Positions 8,827 through 16,309 of a stretch of DNA of 64,000 bases are shown in pieces (position 1 is the stretch's first letter; every line of letters starts with the position of its first letter). The notes under the pieces were generated by a model. The model saw only the letters and a list, made by a program, of their open reading frames with translations, was not told where the DNA came from and searched no databases. Source of the stretch: Rufibacter sp. XAAS-G3-1 (GTDB lineage Bacteria > Bacteroidota > Bacteroidia > Cytophagales > Hymenobacteraceae); the NCBI RefSeq assembly GCF_013623775.1, contig NZ_JABFAM010000006.1, forward strand, positions 62,001 through 126,000, written 5' to 3'. The translations under genes and the position numbers were made by a program.

Positions 8827-10206
8827 GTGATACCTTCCCTCTTTTCCCAAGATACCATAGTGGCGCTGGCCACCGCCGCCGGCCACGGGGCCATTGCCAT
8901 CATCCGGCTTTCCGGGCCCGAAGCCGTTTCCATTGTACAGGGTGTTTTCAAAGGAAAGAACCTGACGCAACAACCCTCGCATACCTTGCATTTTGGCACC
9001 ATCCGCGACGGGGAAAAGATTCTGGACGAGGTAGTTGTCTCACTGTTCAAAGCTCCTTCCTCTTACACCAAGGAAGACGTGGTGGAGGTCTCCTGCCACG
9101 GTTCGCCGTATATTACCGAGCAACTCCTGAAACTGTTCCTGCGCCAGGGAGCCCGCCTGGCCGAGCCCGGAGAATTCACCAAGCGCGCCTTCCTCAACGG
9201 TCAGTTTGACCTGGCCCAGGCCGAGGCCGTGGCTGACTTGATCGCCTCTGACTCCGCGTTGACGCACCAGGTAGCCATGAAGCAGATGCGCGGCGGATTC
9301 TCCCAGGAAATCAAAGCCTTGCGCGCCCAACTCATCCACTTTGCCTCCATGATTGAACTGGAACTGGACTTCAGCGAGGAAGACGTGGAGTTTGCCGACC
9401 GAGAGGCACTTCGCCGCTTGATCTCTACGTTGCAGCGCCTCATCGCAGGCCTGCTGCAATCCTTTGAGCTGGGAAACGTGTTGAAGAACGGAGTGCCCAC
9501 GGTCATAGCCGGAAAGCCCAATGCCGGGAAGTCTACCTTGTTAAACGCCCTGCTCAACGAAGAAAAAGCCATTGTCTCTGACATACCCGGCACCACCCGT
9601 GACGTCATAGAAGACGAAGCCATGCTGGGCGGCATCCGCTTCCGGTTCATTGACACCGCCGGCCTCCGCGAAACCCTAGATAAAGTAGAAGCCATTGGGG
9701 TGGCCCGCACGAAAGAACAGCTAAAAAAAGCAGCACTGGTATTGTACCTTTTTGACGTAACCACCACCTCTCCTGCCCAACTTCAGGAAGAATTAGCTGC
9801 CTTGGCGCTGCCACAGATTCCTTATCTTCTGCTCGCCAACAAAAAAGATTTAGCTTCCCCTGAGCAGCTGGCTACCTTCTCCCATACAGAGAATCTGGTA
9901 TTCCTGTCTGCCGGAACGAAAGAAGGACTGGAGGATCTGAAACAAACGCTCCTGGCGCAAGTGAACGCCCATGAAGCAATCACCGGCGACCGCACCATTG
10001 TCACCAACCTGCGCCATTACCAAAGCCTGCAACAAACGTCAGAGACTTTACTGGAAGTTCTCCAAGGCCTTAACAACGGCCTCACCAGTGATTGGCTCGC
10101 CGCCGATATCCGCCGCTGCTTGTTTTACCTGGGCCAGATTACCGGCGAGATCACCACTGATGATCTGTTAGACAATATCTTTACTAAGTTCTGCATCGGA
10201 AAGTAA
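8827..10206 (+). CDS. mnmE: tRNA uridine-5-carboxymethylaminomethyl(34) synthesis GTPase MnmE
   Basis: A 459-residue protein of normal family length; it uses a GTG start at 8827. The N-terminal folate-binding domain begins DTIVALATAAGHGAIAIIRL. The G domain has G1 GKPNAGKS (residues 229-236), the DIPGTTRD switch, DTAG, and NKKD. The C-terminus ends F-C-I-G-K, whose cysteine is essential in known MnmE enzymes. With MnmG it installs the cmnm5 group on U34 of certain tRNAs in the cytoplasm. The mnmG partner is not in the window. A decayed mobile island lies directly downstream, and the last 18 bp of the gene resemble the attachment site used by SGI1-type elements. Confidence 0.98.
   Translation: MIPSLFSQDTIVALATAAGHGAIAIIRLSGPEAVSIVQGVFKGKNLTQQPSHTLHFGTIRDGEKILDEVVVSLFKAPSSYTKEDVVEVSCHGSPYITEQLLKLFLRQGARLAEPGEFTKRAFLNGQFDLAQAEAVADLIASDSALTHQVAMKQMRGGFSQEIKALRAQLIHFASMIELELDFSEEDVEFADREALRRLISTLQRLIAGLLQSFELGNVLKNGVPTVIAGKPNAGKSTLLNALLNEEKAIVSDIPGTTRDVIEDEAMLGGIRFRFIDTAGLRETLDKVEAIGVARTKEQLKKAALVLYLFDVTTTSPAQLQEELAALALPQIPYLLLANKKDLASPEQLATFSHTENLVFLSAGTKEGLEDLKQTLLAQVNAHEAITGDRTIVTNLRHYQSLQQTSETLLEVLQGLNNGLTSDWLAADIRRCLFYLGQITGEITTDDLLDNIFTKFCIGK
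10189..10206 (+). other. Possible attB-like site at mnmE 3' end
   Basis: TTCTGCATCGGAAAGTAA encodes F-C-I-G-K-stop. The equivalent 18 bp of trmE/mnmE is the known attachment site of Salmonella genomic island 1-type elements. Integrase remnants lie 1.7 kb downstream. I found no second copy that would mark the other island end, so this is suggestive only. Confidence 0.3.
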
Positions 10207-10249
10207 AGACGTTAAGCATCATTAATTAAAATACATCAAATACAGTCTA

Positions 10250-10276
10250 AAGGCCTCTAAATGAGGTCTTTTTTTA
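10250..10276 (+). terminator. Likely rho-independent terminator of mnmE
   Basis: AGGCCTC, loop TAAAT, GAGGTCT, then a run of T, 44 bp after the mnmE stop. Confidence 0.7.
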
Positions 10277-10319
10277 TGCTCTTACTTAATTTTGTTTTAA
10301 TGTTTTTCATCTTGCTTAA

Positions 10320-10341
10320 CACAAAGGTTGTTCCTTTTGTG
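10320..10341. promoter_or_regulatory. Inverted repeat upstream of the interrupted HTH gene
   Basis: CACAAAGG-TTGTT-CCTTTTGTG lies 15 bp before ATG 10356, the probable original start of the interrupted helix-turn-helix gene. The symmetry and position fit an operator, but this is not established. Confidence 0.35.
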
Positions 10342-10355
10342 TACATGTTACAAAC

Positions 10356-10367
10356 ATGAAGGAACAA
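10356..10367 (+). pseudogene. 5' fragment left of the IS insertion (probable start of the HTH gene)
   Basis: ATG AAG GAA CAA lies immediately left of the IS inverted repeat. On the right side of the IS the gene resumes in the helix-turn-helix frame without a start codon. The reading frames do not join perfectly without a target duplication, so some bases may also have been lost. Joining the two parts is inference. Confidence 0.35.
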
Positions 10368-10428
10368 TGTAAGTACCCCATTTTTCGGACAGCTTAAATG
10401 AGACTTTTCTCAATCTTTACTATCACCA

Positions 10429-11322
10429 CTATGTAGTGGTAATGTGGTAAACTTGCTGGGCATGCCCTGTGCCAGGGGAGAAGTTTTCCATATTTCCACT
10501 TCTGCTCTCCGGAGGCCATTCCTTTGGCGTTAGGTTTCCGAGCGCCTCATGTGGCCTTCTGGTGTTGTATTCCTCCATCCACTGCTCTGTCAGTTCTCTG
10601 GCCTCCTCCAACCCAAGGAACAGGTAAGCATCCGGTACTTCCCTGCGGTAGCTTCCGTTGAAGCGCCCGATGAAGCCGTTCTGCATCGGCTTGCCAGGCT
10701 GGGTGTAGTTAATGCTGATTTCTTTCCCCCTGCACCAACCGGTAAAGTCAGCGCTGGTGAACTCCGGCCCGTTGTCCACCCGGATGGCTGCCGGCTTGCC
10801 GCGCCAGTCAATGAGCTGTTCCAAAGCCCTGGTCACTCTTTTAGCGGCAATGGAAGTGGCTACCTCTATGGCCAGTGCCTCCCGGTTGAAGTCGTCTATC
10901 ACGTCCAGGGTCCTGAACCGGGTGCCAGAGGCCAGGCTGTCACCCATAAAGTCCATGCTCCAGCTGCTGTTGAGCTCCGCCTGCTTAGCCAGCGGCTGCT
11001 TCACCCGCGCCGGCAGCCTTCGCTTGCCCTTTCTCTTTCTGTTGAGCCTGAGCAGCCTGTAGACCCGGTACACCCGCTTGTGGTTCCACGTCTTGCCGGC
11101 TCTCTTCAGGTAAGCCAGCAGTTTGCGGAAGCCGTAAGTAGGATGGGCGGCGGCCAACTCCTGCAGCGCCCCTATCACCTCAGAATCATCCCTGCGGCTC
11201 CTGTAGTAGAATTGGGAGCGGGCCAGGCCGGTCAGTCGGCAGGCCCTGGCAGCACTTATGCCGTAGTCCGAGACAATCTCCTCGGTCAGCTGCCTTTGCT
11301 GCCAGGGCCCCAGCCCTTTTTT
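10429..11322 (-). CDS. IS3-family transposase OrfB (integrase core), made by -1 frameshift, catalytic E replaced by G
   Basis: The catalytic half of the transposase, read in the -1 frame after the slippery heptamer at 11316-11322 (about 297 residues; no own start is obvious upstream, the first internal start candidate is near 11178). It has an HTH_21 region (AHPTYGFRKL) and an rve core with W-S-M-D-F and V-D-N-G-P-E-F. The third motif reads NGFIGRFNGSYRRE where the family has N-x-F/Y-I-E-R/S-F-N. The position exactly 36 after the second D is G (codon GGG) instead of E (GAG). This single change should abolish strand transfer. Otherwise the length and frame are intact. Confidence 0.9.
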   Translation of the reverse strand, partial: KKGLGPWQQRQLTEEIVSDYGISAARACRLTGLARSQFYYRSRRDDSEVIGALQELAAAHPTYGFRKLLAYLKRAGKTWNHKRVYRVYRLLRLNRKRKGKRRLPARVKQPLAKQAELNSSWSMDFMGDSLASGTRFRTLDVIDDFNREALAIEVATSIAAKRVTRALEQLIDWRGKPAAIRVDNGPEFTSADFTGWCRGKEISINYTQPGKPMQNGFIGRFNGSYRREVPDAYLFLGLEEARELTEQWMEEYNTRRPHEALGNLTPKEWPPESRSGNMENFSPGTGHAQQVYHITTT

Positions 11323-11576
11323 GTGATTACCTCCTTGAGTATCTCGTGGTTCAGGCTCAGGTCGGCGAACATCTTCTTAAGCCGGGCATTCTCTTCCTCC
11401 AACTCTCTGAGGCGCTTCACATCGGAGGCTTCCATGCCCCCGTACTGGCTCTTCCACCTGTAGAAGGTGGCCCGGCTGATATTCAGATCCCGGCAAAGGT
11501 CCTCCGTCTTCCGACCGCCCTCGTTCTCATGGAGGGCTTTGATGATCTGGCTCTCGGTGAATCGTGTCTTCTTCAT
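11286..11576 (-). CDS. IS3-family transposase OrfA (DNA-binding subunit)
   Basis: A 96-residue HTH protein beginning MKKTRFTESQIIKALHENEG, the classic start of HTH_Tnp_1/OrfA. It is followed by a recognition helix (ISRATFYRWKSQYGG) and a leucine-rich coiled coil (LRELEEENARLKKMFADLSL) for dimerisation. It binds the IS ends and, by frameshifting at A-AAA-AAG (11322-11316), is fused to OrfB. It is probably still translatable, so it could act as an inhibitor of related active copies. Confidence 0.92.
   Translation of the reverse strand: MKKTRFTESQIIKALHENEGGRKTEDLCRDLNISRATFYRWKSQYGGMEASDVKRLRELEEENARLKKMFADLSLNHEILKEVITKKGWGPGSKGS
11316..11322 (-). promoter_or_regulatory. Programmed -1 frameshift heptamer A-AAA-AAG
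   Basis: In the orfA zero frame the codons are ACA AAA AAG. Slipping one base back opens the orfB frame continuously through to 10429. This heptamer type is standard for IS3-family elements. Confidence 0.85.
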
Positions 11577-11643
11577 CTTCTCAGTTTAAATGTAAAACCT
11601 TTTTGTCTACTTTTAAACTGCCTTGATTTTAGGGGTACTTACA

Positions 11644-11957
11644 ACAGAACCTCCGTTACCAAGACGTGCAGTGATAAATGCGCCAGCGCGGCATATAAGG
11701 CCAGGGTAAGGGCAGCTAAGATTGAGAAGAGCAACCTGGAGACAGCGCAGCTCAAGGCCCGGAAAACGGAGGAGCTGAGGGCCAAGGAGTTTCTATCCAT
11801 CAATGAGGTAACCGAATTACTCCCCCTGAGCAGAAGGACTATCTACAGGCTCATAGAGGAAGGGGAACTGAACGCGGCCAAGTTCGGGGCCCGTGCGCTC
11901 ATCAGGCGGGTTGACATAGACGCCCTATTTATCAAGCCCAAACACCCAGAGGCATGA
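11644..11957 (+). pseudogene. Helix-turn-helix (excisionase-type) protein, 5' end interrupted by the IS
   Basis: The reading frame continues out of the IS without a start codon and encodes about 104 residues. T-C-S-D-K-C is the second half of a small zinc-ribbon-like segment; the first half is missing. A basic helix (ARVRAAKIEKSN) follows, then an excisionase/MerR-like HTH (EFLSINEVTELLPLSRRTIY RLIEEG), ending KFGARALIRRVDIDALF. In Bacteroidota such proteins sit directly before a tyrosine integrase on integrative elements, and here too the stop overlaps the ATG of an integrase-like start (ATGA). The 5' part was separated by the insertion at 10368-11643. Confidence 0.75.
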
Positions 11958-12115
11958 AGATCACCAAGGTAAAGCTGCGCACCAAAGCCATGAAGGACAA
12001 CAGGGAGAGCGTCCGCCTGGACTACCCCCCTATCCCGCACCTGGCTCCTTCTTGGATGTTCTCATGTACACCAGCTGCCATGATGATGAAGATGATGATG
12101 AACGGTCGGAGGTGA
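11954..12115 (+). pseudogene. N-terminal stub of a tyrosine recombinase (integrase)
   Basis: The 53-codon frame begins MKITKVKLRTKAMKDNRESV and continues RLDYPPIPH, the usual opening of the arm-binding domain of Bacteroidota element integrases. After residue 30 the similarity stops and a low-complexity ATG-repeat tract encodes Met/Lys runs before a stop. The core-binding and catalytic domains are absent. The start overlaps the HTH gene stop by ATGA, which indicates former translational coupling. It is a remnant of an integrative island next to mnmE. Confidence 0.6.
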
Positions 12116-12158
12116 TCACAGACTAAAGGCTTTACAACTTCTTCAACCCACCGGCAGC

Positions 12159-12248
12159 ATGACAAAAAGCAGCAGAGAGATACTGGCCGATGTAGTGGCC
12201 GGAAACATAAGCCTTGAAGCCGCGGCACCTGCATTGAGACTGCATTGA
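12159..12248 (+). pseudogene. Short island remnant ORF
   Basis: A 29-codon frame, ATG at 12159, begins MTKSSREILADVVAGNISLE and ends at a TGA created next to an 11-bp tandem duplication (ctgcattgaga twice, 12239-12250). It reads like the N-terminus of a real but unidentified gene. A recent small duplication may have broken the frame. Confidence 0.35.
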
Positions 12249-12269
12249 GACTGGCCATGTAGAGAGAGG

Positions 12270-12450
12270 CACCTAATATTATTGCTAAACAGGAAGAAGA
12301 CGGTACCTATTCAGTGGTGCATGCGATTTCTGGCAAGTTTAAGATGTCTGACATATTCGATAACCTCACAGTAAAAGGCCTCACGGAGAAGAATTCAATG
12401 TTAGGTATGGGGAACACAGTGGGATTCTGTTCAAAGCTACAGAGCAGGTA
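12270..12450 (+). pseudogene. Coding fragment of an unidentified island gene
   Basis: An open frame without a start (a TAG lies just upstream) encodes a protein-like stretch including KQEEDGTYSVVHAISGKFKM and SDIFDNLTVKGLTEKNSMLG, ending at TAG near 12450. The composition looks like true coding sequence, but I do not recognise a family. The opposite-strand 129-residue frame over the same DNA is less convincing. From 12450 to 12901 I see nothing else that I can support. Confidence 0.35.
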
Positions 12451-12901
12451 GGTTGAGTTTTCTTGCATATAAAAAAGGGATGGTTTTGCACTTATAGGGC
12501 CTACCTGTTTACAATTGTTAACCTTTTTAAGGATTTTCCGGGTAAAGGTGAACATGTAGGTAGCCTTCCTCCTATTGTCCAAGCGAGTAGGCCAGAACCT
12601 GAGAAAACCTAAAACTTTGAACGGTATTTTAGCCCGTCTCCCTCTCCTTACTAAACCGGATTTGAATCTTTCATAGAACTTACTTCTGCTTAACACTATA
12701 TTATAAGGAAAAGTATCCTCATTCGCTCCTGTTGGGGTGCCGGTTTCGGGTGGTTTGTTGCAATCTTCCCAGTTGCCTCATTTCTGGCATGGCCCAGATA
12801 AAATGCTGATTGAGGTTAGCTAAATTCATCCCCCAAAGTTTTCCTAACTTTCTTTACTTCTTTTGGCCAACATTCGCTATATTCCTCTTTAAAGTAATTC
12901 T

Positions 12902-13321
12902 ATGCGGAAAGCCTTACCCACCATTTTACTCTTTTTTCTGACCTTCACCCTAATGGCCCAGACTAAGCCGCTTGATATTGGTCTCCCTAAAGCGGCTAAG
13001 AGTGAGCGCAAAAAACTTCTCGCCTTCGGATTAACCCTTAACATGATAGGAGCTACAACCTACTTCCTTGTCCCCACCCTTATGTCCAAACCTATAGATT
13101 ATTCCATAGGTACAAGGAAATTTTTAAAGGAGGCGCTAGATAGAAATGAAGGCCCCGAGGAGATAAAAAGAATTGAGTCTAGGCTGATCCAAGAGAAGAA
13201 GAAATACGATGATGCGATGGAAAAGAGGAGCAAAACCATCAAAGGAATCAGATATGCAAGTTCGGCTTTGTTTTGCGTGGGGTTATCCATCAACTTAGCC
13301 GCTATCTACAATAGAAAGTAA
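12902..13321 (+). CDS. Small hypothetical membrane protein
   Basis: A 139-residue protein. Residues 1-20 form a signal peptide (ending LMAQ). Two hydrophobic segments lie at about 42-60 and 116-134, separated by a charged, helix-forming region rich in K and E (for example EEIKRIESRLIQEKKKYDDA). This predicts an inner-membrane hairpin protein with a soluble central coiled coil. No family is recognised. It is an isolated gene next to the decayed island, so it could be island cargo or a host gene. Confidence 0.65.
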   Translation: MRKALPTILLFFLTFTLMAQTKPLDIGLPKAAKSERKKLLAFGLTLNMIGATTYFLVPTLMSKPIDYSIGTRKFLKEALDRNEGPEEIKRIESRLIQEKKKYDDAMEKRSKTIKGIRYASSALFCVGLSINLAAIYNRK

Positions 13322-13380
13322 GTATTCGTAACAAAGTCCCTCCTACCTTTGGCAAGGAGAGTTTTTGATTAATTATAAGC

Positions 13381-13584
13381 TTATAGCTGCACAGGATTAT
13401 TCCTTATCAACTGGTTAGCTTGGCACCAGTTCAGGCGCTCGGGTTTAATATGCCCAAAGATTGACTGCCTAAGTGTTTCCACGTCTTCACTCTCGTATCC
13501 TTCCAAGGCATCTATGACGTTCATTAAAGGAGCTGCTGATGGTGAGACTTCTCCTTTTATAACCATGGCAGAGATAGCCATCAA
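13381..13584 (-). CDS. Small hypothetical protein, possibly 5'-truncated
   Basis: The frame encodes about 67 residues from a TTG, or 66 from ATG 13581. It includes GEVSPSAAPLMNVIDALEGY and FGHIKPERLNWCQANQLIRN, which look like real protein sequence. The frame stays open upstream for about 18 more codons (with LPNESKALGRVLM) to a TAA, without a standard start, so the gene may have lost its 5' end. Family unknown. Confidence 0.35.
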   Translation of the reverse strand: MMAISAMVIKGEVSPSAAPLMNVIDALEGYESEDVETLRQSIFGHIKPERLNWCQANQLIRNNPVQL

Positions 13585-13675
13585 AACACGCCCTAGGGCT
13601 TTGGATTCATTGGGGAGTTGCTGAGGTTCAGTTTATATCCCTTTAAGTACGGAGACAGCATTACTTTATACTATT

Positions 13676-13774
13676 TGTCATCCCGGAAGGATCTTGTGGG
13701 CAAACTAGAACAGCTTTGATGGAGCGCAATTGCCGTTCGCAACCAAGATCCTTCCAGGAGGACAACAAGAAAAG
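13676..13774. repeat. Family E MITE-like element, best copy
   Basis: About 99 bp bounded by roughly 30-bp inverted repeats: left TGTCATCCCGGAAGGATCTT and right AAGATCCTTCCAGGAGGACA with additional matching bases inward. The interior (about 40 bp) has no ORF. Degenerate copies lie at 229-317 and 7930-8018. Apart from this and the terminator at 14064, the 13585-14163 stretch holds no supported gene. Confidence 0.75.
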
Positions 13775-14063
13775 TAAGTCAAACTAATTTTGTCCGCGTA
13801 CTTAGAGCATTTAATTGAAAAAGAAGCGCTGAGAATAACATTGCTGCTTCTTTGACCCACATATTTCATTCTCCCCAATCTGATAGTTCAGCAGTGCTAT
13901 GGATTTATGTTCGGGACAGTAGATTAGCCTCCATGAAGCAGTTGTCGCTTTCCTTTTGGCTATGCAGAGGAAAGCACTTGAAGACATGCACGAAGAAGAG
14001 AGTACTATTCCTTTTTAGTACTACTTGTACTAATACTGTCCAAAAACGAGAGAGTATTTTATA

Positions 14064-14105
14064 AAAAATCGCTTTGGCGCAAGTAGCACCAAAGCGATTT
14101 TTGGA
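14064..14105 (-). terminator. Rho-independent terminator downstream of the 398-aa gene
   Basis: AAAAATCGCTTTGG and CCAAAGCGATTTTT are perfect arms around an 11-nt loop, flanked by A and T runs, 60 bp past the stop at 14164. Confidence 0.85.
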
Positions 14106-14163
14106 ATTGGATAACCATAAAGCAAAATGTAATTACTATTGCCTTAATAGCTGCAAATGGTCA

Positions 14164-15360
14164 TTACATCTTGTTATTGTTGAATCGTTCTTTCTGTTCC
14201 GCAATCACAACGTTCAGCTCTTTGGCCAGGTTCTCATACTTGTTTACATCCAGAACCTTGATCTTGTTGATGTGCTTTTCGGCCTCTTCAAAGTTGTTGA
14301 GCCACATGTAGGCCTCGGCGCAGTTGAGGTGGGTGGCGGCGGCGACTTTGGCATCTATGCGCGCCTTCTTGTTGTTGGGGTCCGCCTCTTTCAGCGCATT
14401 GTTCCACAGTCCTATGGCCTTCTCCAGCTCCGCGGCAGCCTCGGCTTTCTTTTCCTGGTTAGCTATCTTGCTGTAGGCCGAGGTCGCGTTCTCGAATGCC
14501 TGGTTGAAGTCATTGTAGGACACCTTCTTATCCTTGACGTTGACAACCACCGCTGTTCTGGGAACCGGCGCAAAACCGTAGCGGCTCGCCAGTTCCTCTT
14601 TCACAATGTTCATGTTCCGGACAAGGATGGTTTCGTCCAGGTTGCGGAGAAAGGTGTTCTGGTTAGTGCCCCAGTATTTTTCCAGCGCCTCTTTGGATTT
14701 GTGCTCCGCCGAGGTGGCTATGATGACCTCATCCAACTTCTCAATAGGGGATTCCTGCAGGATCTTCCCGCCCTTGTCCTGCACCCGCAGCGTGATGGGG
14801 TGTTTATACGAGATCTCGTAGTAGTATTTGGTGCTGATGACCTCTGCCCCGTTTACTTTTGTCTTTGACTCCTTTGTTTTCTCAGAGATGTCCGCCGTGG
14901 CGAAACCGTTCAGCAACACAGTCACCTGCACATCGGCGTTGGCGTCTTGGCGGGTATACCCCGGGATCTGGACGTAAGAGTTGGCCAGCATGCCTGCATC
15001 GTGGATCTTGACCACATAAGGATCAGTGCCGATCACCGCACCAGTAGGCTTGCCCTCGTCTAAGAGGATCTTGTTGATGGCCTTGTCTTTGAGCGACATT
15101 TTCTTGTATGCCTCCTGGTCGGCGGCGGCCTTGGCTTTCAGATCCGCTACCTCCTGCTGGCGTGCGGCCTTGCTGGCTTCGGCGTCTTCCCGGTAGGCAA
15201 GCTCCACCTTGCCCGAGAAAGTCTTCGCTTCTTTGGGCAGGGGCTGTAGCGGCAGCCTCAGGTAGCTAAAGTTGATTTTCTCCAGGTTAATGTCCTGCGC
15301 GTTCACCGCCCCTGAGAGCAAAACACAGGAAAAAGCAAAGGGTAAAAGTCTTTTGTACAT
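14164..15360 (-). CDS. Secreted hypothetical protein with C-terminal TPR-like region
   Basis: A 398-residue protein with a clear signal peptide (residues 1-21, ending VNAQD). Residues about 25-250 are an unassigned mixed domain, including a lysine/alanine-rich helix (KAARQQEVADLKAKAAADQE). Residues about 290-390 are helical with TPR-like spacing (AEAAAELEKAIGLWNNALKE, THLNCAEAYMWLNNFEEAEK). It is predicted to be a periplasmic or surface protein involved in protein-protein contacts. It is monocistronic, with its own terminator at 14064-14105. The function is unknown; the TPR call is by pattern only. Confidence 0.7.
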   Translation of the reverse strand: MYKRLLPFAFSCVLLSGAVNAQDINLEKINFSYLRLPLQPLPKEAKTFSGKVELAYREDAEASKAARQQEVADLKAKAAADQEAYKKMSLKDKAINKILLDEGKPTGAVIGTDPYVVKIHDAGMLANSYVQIPGYTRQDANADVQVTVLLNGFATADISEKTKESKTKVNGAEVISTKYYYEISYKHPITLRVQDKGGKILQESPIEKLDEVIIATSAEHKSKEALEKYWGTNQNTFLRNLDETILVRNMNIVKEELASRYGFAPVPRTAVVVNVKDKKVSYNDFNQAFENATSAYSKIANQEKKAEAAAELEKAIGLWNNALKEADPNNKKARIDAKVAAATHLNCAEAYMWLNNFEEAEKHINKIKVLDVNKYENLAKELNVVIAEQKERFNNNKM

Positions 15361-15540
15361 AGAGTAATGTTTATATTTTTATGTAAATCTAGTTAACTCT
15401 ATCAATAAATATAACTTTTAAGATAACAATCCATTATTAAAAGACACATTAATATACATTCATAATAATAACCACATTTTAAGTATGGCCTTTCTAATAA
15501 CAGCTATATGTTACCTCAGCTAATTTATTGATGACCCTCT

Positions 15541-15548
15541 TACCTTTG
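15541..15548 (+). promoter_or_regulatory. Bacteroidota -7 element TACCTTTG
   Basis: It matches TAnnTTTG and lies 22 bp before the ATG of the frameshifted lipoprotein gene at 15570. No good TTTG box at the usual spacing upstream. Confidence 0.4.
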
Positions 15549-15569
15549 GAAAACTTTAGACTATCCCAA

Positions 15570-15765
15570 ATGAAAAATACTTCTTACCCTCACACTCTCA
15601 TTGTCATTGTTTTTACTAGGCTCCTGCAAAAGTGAGTTATACTTTGATTGCCAGAAAAGTACGGGTAGCTCAAAATTTTGTATGCCCCAAAGAGGCGAAA
15701 GACAGACGTGCCCAACTGGAAAGCCAAGGCTATCATTGCAAAAAATTCTCAGAGTAAAGACCTAA
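15570..15765 (+). pseudogene. Small lipoprotein gene with a frameshift in an A run
   Basis: ATG 15570 is followed by a run of five A (15573-15577), and the frame from this ATG stops after 21 codons. With four A the frame would read MKILLTLTLSLSLFLLGSCK, a perfect lipoprotein signal with lipobox LLGSC, then S-E-L-Y-F-D-C-Q-K and more cysteines, ending at TAA 15763. A -7 promoter element lies upstream. It is either a recent pseudogene, a slippage-controlled gene, or a base-call error. Confidence 0.5.
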
Positions 15766-15849
15766 ACCAACTGACCTTAAATTTATTTAGAGTTTTTCAT
15801 TCATCGGTATTTAGAGCAATTCCTCTAAGGCAAGCGTCCGTTGGTGCCG

Positions 15850-15887
15850 TTGTTTTCAGGCTACTTTTATGGAAACAGGCCAGAAAC
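15850..15887. repeat. Family A palindrome (copy)
   Basis: TTGTTTTCAGGCTACTTTTA followed by the complementary arm GGAAACAGGCCAGAAAC. Confidence 0.6.
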
Positions 15888-15931
15888 AGGAGGTTTATCT
15901 GTACCCTGCCGCAAGCATCCGCTTGTACCGC

Positions 15932-15969
15932 CGTTTCCAGGCCATTTTTATGAAAACAGGCAGAAAACG
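15932..15969. repeat. Family A palindrome (copy)
   Basis: CGTTTCCAGGCCATTTTTAT followed by GAAAACAGGCAGAAAACG. The rest of 15361-16309 is AT-rich and holds no other supported gene. Confidence 0.7.
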
Positions 15970-16309
15970 CTAAACAGTTTCCATATCATAAAGTCCCTCT
16001 TAAATTGAATAGGGCTTTACCATGACCCGTTTAGAGTTCACCATTTTGTACCGGCGCACGCATCTGCCTTGGCCTATCTTATATTCTTACAATTGGTTTC
16101 CCTCCGGTTCATGTCCCCATCCTATGAAGATGGCAGATTTTCATTCTTACAGCCGAAAGTATTTTTCTTTGTAGTGCGCTCGCTTCTTCAACAACTATTT
16201 TAAAAGCTTTACATTAGAACTCCTGAGGTTACATCTAACAGGTTGGATGGCACCTTTCCTTGCTGGGAAGAGTAAACACATCACCAACACCTATAAAAAC
16301 AGATTACCA

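Larger units (their letters stand above)
10368..11643 (-). mobile_element. IS3-family insertion sequence, probably inactive
   Basis: A 1276-bp element bounded by perfect 12-bp terminal inverted repeats TGTAAGTACCCC (10368-10379) and its complement GGGGTACTTACA (11632-11643), which extend imperfectly inward. The ends follow the TG...CA rule. Inside are orfA and orfB on the minus strand, overlapping in frames 0 and -1 with an A-AAA-AAG slippery heptamer, the typical IS3 organisation. No clean target-site duplication is visible (left flank ends CAA, right flank begins ACA). The third catalytic DDE residue is changed to glycine. Confidence 0.93.

Noticed and set aside
10684..10694. Second copy of the mnmE attachment-like sequence (TTCTGCATCGG)
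   Set aside because: The 11-bp match lies inside the transposase coding region, at its conserved M-Q-N codons, so it is chance.
10549..11463. A 304-codon open frame on the plus strand across the IS
   Set aside because: It is exactly antisense to the transposase genes, whose motifs are unmistakable; the open frame is a by-product of high G/C codon bias.
12307..12696. A 129-codon minus-strand gene
   Set aside because: Its second half is antisense to a more protein-like plus-strand fragment, it has no family signature, and it lies in decayed island DNA.
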